Position numbers and translations under genes: made by a program | The notes under the pieces: generated by a model | Seen by the model: only the letters and a program-made list of their open reading frames with translations | Told to the model about the DNA's origin: nothing | Database searches by the model: none | In this document: piece by piece, positions 57,547 through 64,000 of the stretch | Position numbering within the stretch: the stretch's first letter is position 1 | Layout: each line of letters begins with the position of its first letter | DNA from: Vulcanimicrobiota bacterium | GTDB taxonomy: Bacteria; Vulcanimicrobiota; Vulcanimicrobiia; Vulcanimicrobiales; Vulcanimicrobiaceae | Assembly (NCBI GenBank): GCA_013036095.1 | Contig: JAAXCW010000011.1 | Location: 1-64,000 of the forward strand | Direction of reading: 5' to 3' | DNA: 64,000 nt

Positions 57547-58346
57547 TGGAGCACGTACCGTTCGATGGCTTCGGCCACGCCGTCGTGGGCCACGTCCGCG
57601 ACGACGGCACCGCTCACCGCCCGCAACTCCACCGGCGATGATCCCATCGCGACGCCCAAGCCTGCGGTACGCAACAGCGGCACGTCGTTCCAAGAGTCGC
57701 CGATGGCCATGGTCGCCTCGAGCGGTACACCAACGGTCTTGGCAACGAGCTCGAACGCTTTGCCCTTGTCGACTTTCGGATCCATCACTTCGATGAACCA
57801 GGGAATGCTGCGCGTCACATACGCGCGGTCGCCCAGCGCTTGCCGCACGCCGATTATTTCGCGATCGACGACCTCGGGCTCTGCGATAATGCACGCCTTG
57901 GTCGCGTCGCTGAAGCGGAACTCTTCGGCCAGCGACGGCACGACGATCGGTTCCGAATCGGAAAGACGCGCGTAGTAGTCGGAGTAGCGGTTGCGCTCTT
58001 CGCAGTAATAGCGATCGTTCTTATAGAGCTGTACGTGAAGGCCGCGGAATTTCGCGTAGGCCGCGACTTCGCGTGCGGCGGCGTTTGGCAGCGGGGTGTC
58101 GAGCAGCACTTCGTCTTTGATGGGATCGACGACCGCAGCGCCCTGATAGCAAATAACCGGCGTCTCGAAACCGAGACTGCGCGCGAACGGAAGCGCGGCG
58201 CGAAACATGCGGCCGGTCACGATGCAGCCTTGTACGCCGCGATCGCGCATCGCCGCGATGGCTTGGGCTACGCGCGGGCGGATCTGCAGATCCTCGCCGA
58301 TGAGCGTTCCGTCGAGGTCGAACGCGACCAGTTGCGGACGCGTCAG
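57543..58346 (-). CDS. Cof-type HAD phosphatase, probable CTG start
   Basis: HAD-superfamily hydrolase with a C2 cap, probably a phosphatase on sugar phosphates or FMN. The first ATG (58250) would miss the catalytic motif I. Upstream codons encode RPQLVAFDLDGTLIGEDLQI, with the nucleophile Asp in DLDGT, and no ATG/GTG/TTG lies before it. A CTG at 58346 overlaps the dnaE stop (CTGA), with AAGAAGG nine bases upstream, so I placed the start there (267 residues). VTGRMF (motif II), KGKAFELVAK (motif III Lys) and AIGDSWNDVPLL (motif IV) are present. Confidence 0.87.
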   Translation of the reverse strand: MTRPQLVAFDLDGTLIGEDLQIRPRVAQAIAAMRDRGVQGCIVTGRMFRAALPFARSLGFETPVICYQGAAVVDPIKDEVLLDTPLPNAAAREVAAYAKFRGLHVQLYKNDRYYCEERNRYSDYYARLSDSEPIVVPSLAEEFRFSDATKACIIAEPEVVDREIIGVRQALGDRAYVTRSIPWFIEVMDPKVDKGKAFELVAKTVGVPLEATMAIGDSWNDVPLLRTAGLGVAMGSSPVELRAVSGAVVADVAHDGVAEAIERYVLQ

Positions 58347-61300
58347 GTCGGCAAGCCTTCTTGTACGTTCCCCGCGCCGACGATGCGTTCGAGTTCGAGT
58401 TTCACGCGATAGTCCGACGCGATGCCTCGGGCGAGTTTCTGTTCGCGCTCACCGACGCGCAAGACCAGCGGCACCGAACCCGGCCATTCGTCCAAAATCG
58501 CGACCAGGCGGTCGACTTGATCGCGCTGCGTGACATTGACGTGCCAGCCTGGCGCGCGCGATGCCGCCGCCGGTCTCTCGAACGCCAAGACGTCACTCAC
58601 CGCGATTGTCGTCTCCATCGGCCCTTCTTGGCCGACAGGCCCGCCGATGCGTTCGCGCGTGCGCAATCGTCCCTTTACAACCAAGATCTTGTCGGCTTCG
58701 AAAAAGCCTTGAACCTGCGCGTAGATCTTCGAAAAGACCACGGCCTCGACACTGCCGGTCACATCTTCGATCGTCGCGATCAAGATTTGCTGGCCGGCTT
58801 TCGTCAGGGTGCGTCGTACACCGGTCACCATTCCGGCAACGCTCACGAACGTGTCGTCTTCGCGCTGCCGCAAGTCTTTGACCGGCACGGCGCCGGTGCG
58901 CGCCAGCGCTTCGGCGATATCCGCTAGCGGATGCCCGGAGACGAAAATGCCAAGCGTCTCCTTCTCCCACTGCAGCATCTGCAGCGTTGTGGGCGGCGCG
59001 ACGGACGGAAGCGACGGCGCCAACCCTTCAACCGTTGCCGCGTCGCTTTCGCCAAAGAGCGACGCTTGTCCGAGCGCGGCGTCGCGCGTTTCGGCAGCAG
59101 CAATACGCATCGCAACGTCGAGCGCGGCCATCTTCTGCGCGCGGTTTCCCGGCAAGCAATCCAGGGCGCCGCATTTTATCAGCGACTCGAAGACGCGGCG
59201 GTTCACTTGTTTGCCGTCCACGCGGCGAGCGAAGTCGAACAGGTCGACGAACGGCCCGTTCTTGTCGCGCTCCTCGAGAATCACGCGAACCGCGCCTTCG
59301 CCGACGCCTTTGATCGCGGAGAGTCCGAACCGGACCTCACCGTTAGCAACACCGAAATCGATCAAGGAAGCATTGACGTCGGGCGGCAGCACCGCGATGC
59401 CGATGTGCTTGGCTTCTTCGATGTACTCGACGAGCTTGTCGGTGCGGTCGCGCACCGACGTCATCAGCGCGCTGAAGTACGCGAGTGGATGGTTCGCCTT
59501 GAGAAACGCCGTCTGATAGGCGATCCAGGCGTATGCGGCGGCGTGCGCTTTGGGAAAACCGTAGCCGGCAAAGGGTTCGATGTATGCGAAAATTTCTGAC
59601 GCCAGCTTCTCATCGATGCCGGAGTGCCGCTTGGCGCCTTCGATGAATTTTTTGCGATAAACGGGAATTTTCTCTTTTTGCTTCTTGCTCATCACTTTGC
59701 GCAGCTCGTCGACCTCGCCCATCGAAAAGCCCGCCACGTCGCGCGCCGTGCGCATCACCTGCTCTTGATAAGCGATCGTTCCGTAGGTTTCGGAGGTAAT
59801 GGCCTCGAGCTTCGGATGCAGATATTTGGCTTTGGTGCGGCCGTGCTTGGCGCTGATGTATTGGGGAATCCATTCCATCGGGCCGGGCCGGTACAAAGCG
59901 ACAAGCACGATGATGTCGTTGAATTCGTTGGGCCGCAGATCCATGCAGATGCGGACCATGCCCTCCGACTCCAACTGAAATACGCCGACCGTTTCGCCGC
60001 GGCTAAGCATCTCATAGGTACGCTTGTCGTCATCGGCGATCGTCGCCAGCTCGAACTGCGGATCCGACGTCCGTTTGATCTCATCGACCGCATTCTTCAT
60101 CACCGTCAAGTTGCGCAGGCCGAGAAAATCCATCTTGAGCAGGCCGATGCGCTCGACCCAGTTCATGTCGTACTGGGTATTGATGCCGGTGTCGCTCTTG
60201 GCCAGCGGCGCGTAATCGATGAGCGGGCCCGCCGAAATCACCACGCCTGCCGCATGCGTTCCCGCGTTACGCGCCAGACCTTCAATCGACTTGGCGGTAT
60301 CCAGCCATTTCCGCATCTCCGGCGAGCCGCGATAGAGCGTCTTCAACTCCGGAATCTGTTCGAGCGCCTGGCCGATCGTTAAACCTGTCGGGCCGGACGG
60401 AATCATTTTCGCGACGCGATCCACATCAGGTAACGGCACGCCAAGAGCGCGCCCGGCGTCGCGAACGGCCGCGCGCGCGGCCATCGTGCCAAAGGTCACG
60501 ATCTGCGCGACGCGATCCTCGCCGTATTTTTTCGAAACGTAGGCGATCACTTCGTCGCGCCGGTCGACGCAGAAATCGGTATCGATATCAGGCATCGAGA
60601 TACGGTCCGGGTTCAGGAAGCGCTCGAAGAGCAGATTAAACTTCAGCGGATCGAGGTCGGTGATATGCAGACTATATGAAACGACCGATCCGACCGCCGA
60701 ACCGCGACCCGGCCCGACCGGAATGTCATGGTCGCGCGCATATTTGATGAAATCCCATACGATGAGAAAGTACGACGCATACCCCATCTTATTGATGATC
60801 GAGAGCTCATACTCCAAGCGCTCGCGAAGCGCTGCATCGCCGCCGGCGCGCTCCGCTCCGTAGCGTTCGATGAGGCCAACCTCACAAAGCTCGAGCAGAT
60901 ACGCTTCGGCTGTCTTCTCGTTGAGCAGGTCCTCTTGCGGCACCGGATACTCCGGCACGTTGAAGACGCGCTCGGGAATGCGGATGTCGACGCGCTTGGC
61001 GATTTCCTCGGTTGCATCGCAGGCTTCGGGCAAATCCGCCCACGCGGCCCGCATCTCGTCGTTCGACTTGACGTAAAACTCGTCGGAGTAAAACTTCATG
61101 CGGTTGGTATCGGCGACCGTCTTTCCGGTACCGATACAGAGCAGCACGTCGTGCGCCGCCGCGTCTTTGCGCTCGAGATAGTGCGAATCGTTGGTCGCGA
61201 CGATCGGCAGGCCGAGTTCTTTCGAGATTTTGACGATGCCCGGATTGATCGTCTCTTCCTCGGGCATGCCGTGACGCATCATCTCCAGATAGAACCGGTC

Positions 61301-61861
61301 GCCGAAGATATCCGAGTACGCCTTCGCATTGTTCTTAGCGGTGTCGTAGTCGTTGCGAAGCAACGGCGCGGCCACCATTCCCGAAAGGCAGCCCGAAAGC
61401 GCGATCAAGCCTTCGTTGTGCTTGGCCAGCAGCTCCATGTCGATGCGTGGCTTGTAATAATAGCCTTCCAGAAAACCTTTGGAGACCAGCGCGCTCAAAT
61501 TCCGGTAGCCGATGAAGTCGGCGGCAAGCAGCGTGATATGCGCTTCTTCCCGCGCGGTCCGGTCGAGCCGGCCGCGCGGCGCAAGGTACGCTTCGCAGCC
61601 GAGAATGGGCGTGAGTCCGTGCTCGCGCGCGGCGTAGTAAAACTCCATCGCGCCGTACATGACGCCGTGGTCGGTCAGCGCGATCGCGGGGCTTCCGTTT
61701 TCAGCGGCGCGCCGGCAGAGTTCGGAAATGCGGCACGCTCCGTCTAACAACGAGTATTCGCTGTGGACGTGCAGATGGACGAATTGGCTCACTGGCTCGC
61801 GCAGTTCGTCGCGCCTCGGAGAAAACCGTGTCTTGGACGCTTGCCTAGTCTTGCGGGCCAT
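58343..61861 (-). CDS. dnaE: DNA polymerase III subunit alpha
   Basis: Replicative polymerase. 1172 residues from the ATG at 61861; a GTG at 61792 would start at the common SQFVHLHVHSEYSLLDGACR. PHP domain (LHVHSEYSLLDG, ALTDHGVMYGAMEF), polymerase palm with the catalytic acidic residues (SMPDIDTDFCVDRRDEVIAY), fingers (GYGFPKAHAAAYAWIAYQTA), OB domain and tail (VASVAGMVTGVRRTLTKAGQ). It is DnaE1-type, with no exonuclease domain. First gene before the HAD phosphatase and ftsQ. Confidence 0.97.
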   Translation of the reverse strand: MARKTRQASKTRFSPRRDELREPVSQFVHLHVHSEYSLLDGACRISELCRRAAENGSPAIALTDHGVMYGAMEFYYAAREHGLTPILGCEAYLAPRGRLDRTAREEAHITLLAADFIGYRNLSALVSKGFLEGYYYKPRIDMELLAKHNEGLIALSGCLSGMVAAPLLRNDYDTAKNNAKAYSDIFGDRFYLEMMRHGMPEEETINPGIVKISKELGLPIVATNDSHYLERKDAAAHDVLLCIGTGKTVADTNRMKFYSDEFYVKSNDEMRAAWADLPEACDATEEIAKRVDIRIPERVFNVPEYPVPQEDLLNEKTAEAYLLELCEVGLIERYGAERAGGDAALRERLEYELSIINKMGYASYFLIVWDFIKYARDHDIPVGPGRGSAVGSVVSYSLHITDLDPLKFNLLFERFLNPDRISMPDIDTDFCVDRRDEVIAYVSKKYGEDRVAQIVTFGTMAARAAVRDAGRALGVPLPDVDRVAKMIPSGPTGLTIGQALEQIPELKTLYRGSPEMRKWLDTAKSIEGLARNAGTHAAGVVISAGPLIDYAPLAKSDTGINTQYDMNWVERIGLLKMDFLGLRNLTVMKNAVDEIKRTSDPQFELATIADDDKRTYEMLSRGETVGVFQLESEGMVRICMDLRPNEFNDIIVLVALYRPGPMEWIPQYISAKHGRTKAKYLHPKLEAITSETYGTIAYQEQVMRTARDVAGFSMGEVDELRKVMSKKQKEKIPVYRKKFIEGAKRHSGIDEKLASEIFAYIEPFAGYGFPKAHAAAYAWIAYQTAFLKANHPLAYFSALMTSVRDRTDKLVEYIEEAKHIGIAVLPPDVNASLIDFGVANGEVRFGLSAIKGVGEGAVRVILEERDKNGPFVDLFDFARRVDGKQVNRRVFESLIKCGALDCLPGNRAQKMAALDVAMRIAAAETRDAALGQASLFGESDAATVEGLAPSLPSVAPPTTLQMLQWEKETLGIFVSGHPLADIAEALARTGAVPVKDLRQREDDTFVSVAGMVTGVRRTLTKAGQQILIATIEDVTGSVEAVVFSKIYAQVQGFFEADKILVVKGRLRTRERIGGPVGQEGPMETTIAVSDVLAFERPAAASRAPGWHVNVTQRDQVDRLVAILDEWPGSVPLVLRVGEREQKLARGIASDYRVKLELERIVGAGNVQEGLPT
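58356..58362 (-). promoter_or_regulatory. Shine-Dalgarno placing the HAD start at CTG
   Basis: The minus strand reads AAGAAGG inside the dnaE 3' end, nine bases before the CTG at 58346 that overlaps the dnaE TGA. It supports coupled initiation at CTG. Confidence 0.55.
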
Positions 61862-61964
61862 GCCTCGGCCGAGCGATTAACCATGCTCTAAGCGAGGCCG
61901 AGGTATGGCCCGAAAGACTAAGGTCATGGGGGCCGAGCGCCGGGAGTAGTATAAAGAAGGTCAC

Positions 61965-63650
61965 GTGATCAAGCACGATGTCGTGGTCATCGGTGGCGGC
62001 CTGGCCGGCATGCGCGCCGCCGTGGAAGCGGCCGAGCGCGGGGCCGACGTCGCTATCGTCAGCAAGATGCACCCGGTGCGCAGCCACTCCGGCGCCGCTC
62101 AGGGCGGCATCAACGCCGCTTTAGGCAATACGGCCGAAGATACGCCGGCAAACCACGCCTTCGACACCGCTAAGGGCTCGGATTACCTGGGCGATCAGGA
62201 TGCCATCGAGGCGATGTGCGACGACGCACCCCGGCAGATCATCTGGCTCGAGCACCGCGGCTGCATCTTCTCACGTCTGCCCGACGGAAGGCTGGCGCAG
62301 CGGCCCTTCGGCGGCGCGGGGTCGCCCCGCACGTGTTACAGCGCCGACGTTACCGGGCTAGTCATCTTGCACACCCTCTGGGAGCAGCTCGAGCGCTTCA
62401 ACGTCAAAGTCTACGAAGAGTATTTTTGCACGGCGCTCTGCACCGAGGACGGTGTCGGCACGGGCGTGGTCGCTTACAACATGCGCAACGGCCAGCTCGA
62501 ACTGATTACGGCTAAGGCCACGATTTTTGCCACGGGCGGCTGCGGACGCATGTACGCCAAGACGACCAACGGCTACGCCTCAACCGCCGACGGGTTGGGC
62601 ATCGCGTTCCGCGGCGGCGTGCCGATTATGGACATGGAATTCGTGCAGTTCCACCCGACCTCGCTCAAAGAGAACGGCGTGCTGCTTTCGGAAGCGGCGC
62701 GCGGCGAAGGCGCGCATCTGCTGAATTCACTCGGCGAACGCTTCATGTTTAAGTATGCGCCTGAAAAAGGCGAACTCGCTTCGCGCGACGTCGTCTCCCG
62801 CGCCGGGTGGACCGAAATCATGCAAGGGCGGGGCATCGACGGTTGCGTGCTGCTCGACTTGCGCCATCTGGGACGCGAGAAAATTCTCGAGCGCCTGCCG
62901 CAGATCCGCGAACTCGCGCTGGATGCAACCGGCAAGGACGCTATCGACACACCGATCCCGATCTTACCCGGCATGCACTACACGATGGGCGGCATCGAGA
63001 CCGACAAGGACGGCGCGACGCGCGTTCCCGGAATCTACGCGGCCGGCGAAGCGGCCTGCGTCTCCGTGCACGGCGCTAACCGGCTGGGCGGCAATTCGCT
63101 GCTCGAAACGATCGTTTTCGGCGCGCGCGCGGCCAAACACGCCTGCGAGTACATAAAGCAAAGCGGCGACGTACGGCCGTCGGAGCGCACGCTCAAGGCC
63201 GAACAGGAGCGCATCGACCGCTGGCTTTCCAAGAATGAAGGCATACGCGCGCCGCAACTCCGCGCGCAGATGAACAAGACGATGAGCGACAACGTCTTCA
63301 TTTTCCGCAATGAAAAAGAGCTCACCAAAGCCGTCGACGATTTGCTGGAGATTCGCAGAGCATTCGACCGCGACGTGTACGTGATGGATAAGTCCAAAAC
63401 GTTCAACACCGATCTGGTCCACGCCATGGAAGTGGACTTCTTAATCGACGCAGCGATGTGCGTCGCCAACGGCGCGCTGGCCCGCAAAGAATCGCGCGGC
63501 GCGCAGGCGCGCACGGATTATCCGGAACGCGACGACGAAAACTGGATGGTCCATACGCTCGCGTGGCGTCAAGACGGACAGAACCCGCGCCTCGACTACT
63601 CCCGCAAAGTGACGATCACCAAGTGGGCACCGACCGTGAGATCGTATTAA
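61965..63650 (+). CDS. sdhA: Succinate dehydrogenase/fumarate reductase flavoprotein subunit
   Basis: Oxidises succinate to fumarate with covalent FAD. 561 residues from a GTG at 61965 (AAGAAGG precedes it). FAD motif VVIGGGLAGMRAAVEAAE, the flavin-linking histidine stretch MHPVRSHSGAAQGGINAALG, FATGGCGRMY, FVQFHPTSL, LLSEAARGEGAHL, TMGGIETDKDGA and GEAACVSVHGANRLGGNSLL. The sdhB gene follows two bases after the stop. A membrane anchor (sdhC) is not in the window. Confidence 0.97.
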   Translation: MIKHDVVVIGGGLAGMRAAVEAAERGADVAIVSKMHPVRSHSGAAQGGINAALGNTAEDTPANHAFDTAKGSDYLGDQDAIEAMCDDAPRQIIWLEHRGCIFSRLPDGRLAQRPFGGAGSPRTCYSADVTGLVILHTLWEQLERFNVKVYEEYFCTALCTEDGVGTGVVAYNMRNGQLELITAKATIFATGGCGRMYAKTTNGYASTADGLGIAFRGGVPIMDMEFVQFHPTSLKENGVLLSEAARGEGAHLLNSLGERFMFKYAPEKGELASRDVVSRAGWTEIMQGRGIDGCVLLDLRHLGREKILERLPQIRELALDATGKDAIDTPIPILPGMHYTMGGIETDKDGATRVPGIYAAGEAACVSVHGANRLGGNSLLETIVFGARAAKHACEYIKQSGDVRPSERTLKAEQERIDRWLSKNEGIRAPQLRAQMNKTMSDNVFIFRNEKELTKAVDDLLEIRRAFDRDVYVMDKSKTFNTDLVHAMEVDFLIDAAMCVANGALARKESRGAQARTDYPERDDENWMVHTLAWRQDGQNPRLDYSRKVTITKWAPTVRSY

Positions 63651-63651
63651 C

Positions 63652-64000
63652 ATGGCTCAAGTCAAACTCGACATCTTCCGCTACGACGAGGCTGTCGACG
63701 CCGTTCCGCATCGCGATACCGTCGAGGTCGATATTCCGGTCACGACGACCGTCCTCGATGCGCTCGAAACCGCGAAAGCGGAAGTGGACGGTTCGATTAG
63801 TTTCCGCCGCTCGTGCCGTTCGGCGATCTGCGGATCGTGCTCGATGAACATCAACGGCGTGACCGGACTTGCGTGCAAGACGCCGTGCAAGAGCGTCATG
63901 AACGACGAAGGCGTCATCCAAATCGATCCCATGCCGAATTTCCAGCCGATGAAAGATCTCGTCGTGCACATGGATCCGTTCTGGGACAAGTACACGCGCC
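63652..64000 (+). CDS. sdhB: Succinate dehydrogenase iron-sulfur subunit, 3' end beyond window
   Basis: Carries electrons from SdhA to quinone. 116 residues are visible before the window ends. The N-terminal 2Fe-2S domain has RRSCRSAICGSCSMNINGV and a fourth Cys in LACKT. The downstream region with the 4Fe-4S and 3Fe-4S Cys motifs is not in the window. It follows sdhA with a one-base gap. ATG at 63652. Confidence 0.96.
   Translation, partial: MAQVKLDIFRYDEAVDAVPHRDTVEVDIPVTTTVLDALETAKAEVDGSISFRRSCRSAICGSCSMNINGVTGLACKTPCKSVMNDEGVIQIDPMPNFQPMKDLVVHMDPFWDKYTR

Noticed and set aside
1-64000. CRISPR arrays, rRNA operons, insertion sequences
   Set aside because: No regular repeat-spacer pattern, no rRNA-like stretch and no transposase or terminal repeats were seen.

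Overview
The window looks like one contiguous, gene-dense, GC-rich bacterial chromosome segment. I saw no rRNA genes, no CRISPR array and no insertion sequence. The cell is predicted to be diderm: it has a Mla lipid-transport operon whose MlaD appears to end in an outer-membrane-type beta domain, a type IV pilus secretin, and an SLH-domain lipoprotein. It also has Terrabacteria-like traits: CdaA/CdaR/GlmM, a c-di-AMP riboswitch, and FtsA/FtsZ/FtsQ. My best guess is Eremiobacterota (WPS-2/Vulcanimicrobiota) or a related uncultured diderm Terrabacteria lineage. That is an inference from gene content, not from a marker gene search.

Layout. 1-8363 (+): gmk (cut by the window edge), rpoZ, a nested inverted repeat, glmS, a small unknown gene, rph, a helical unknown gene, mlaE-mlaF-mlaD and panE. 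8338-16155: pbpC, divergent from a very large alpha-2-macroglobulin-like lipoprotein without a thioester. 16208-19550: small exported proteins (two are paralogues), a DUF4097-like lipoprotein and two exported proteins of unknown function. 19710-21065: a GIY-YIG-like protein and a Xer recombinase. 21074-23877 (-): SLH lipoprotein, exported unknown, HhH DNA glycosylase, unknown. 23882-27370: mdh divergent from gltA and a GlcF-like Fe-S protein. 27313-28630 (-): STAS protein and DUF1835 protein, then tRNA-Gln(TTG).

28841-33114 (-) is a self-contained c-di-AMP unit, transcribed from high to low coordinates: unknown gene, cdaA, cdaR, glmM, then a c-di-AMP (ydaO-type) riboswitch in front of an NlpC/P60 cell-wall hydrolase. 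33134-34343 (+): rsgA, rpsT. 34357-40456 (-): mscS; aroC-aroK-aroB-priA. 40493-51813 (-) is a 15-gene cluster with tight overlaps. It encodes a type IV pilus (pilB, pilT, pilC, pilin, prepilin peptidase, pilM, pilN, pilO, pilP, secretin) with an embedded sigma factor, a CcdA-like thiol transporter and a TPR protein, followed by a DUF4160/DUF2442 pair.

51989-53466 (+): lipid kinase and PAP2 phosphatase. 53469-61861 (-): VOC protein, ftsZ, ftsA, then, past a small oppositely oriented exported-protein gene, ftsQ, a HAD phosphatase and dnaE. 61965-64000 (+): sdhA and the start of sdhB, which with mdh and gltA make a partial TCA set.

The most notable points are: the c-di-AMP synthesis operon followed by its own riboswitch-controlled hydrolase; the pilus operon with its own sigma factor; the MlaD beta-domain fusion; and three genes (priA, a HAD phosphatase, a DNA glycosylase) whose conserved N-termini extend past any ATG/GTG/TTG. 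For two of those three, a good Shine-Dalgarno sits in front of ATT or CTG, which points to non-canonical initiation. No non-coding stretch exceeds about 250 bases; the largest are the riboswitch leader (29444-29682) and the ftsA upstream region (56199-56447), where I see only a weak TAAAAT box at 56403-56408 and no gene.
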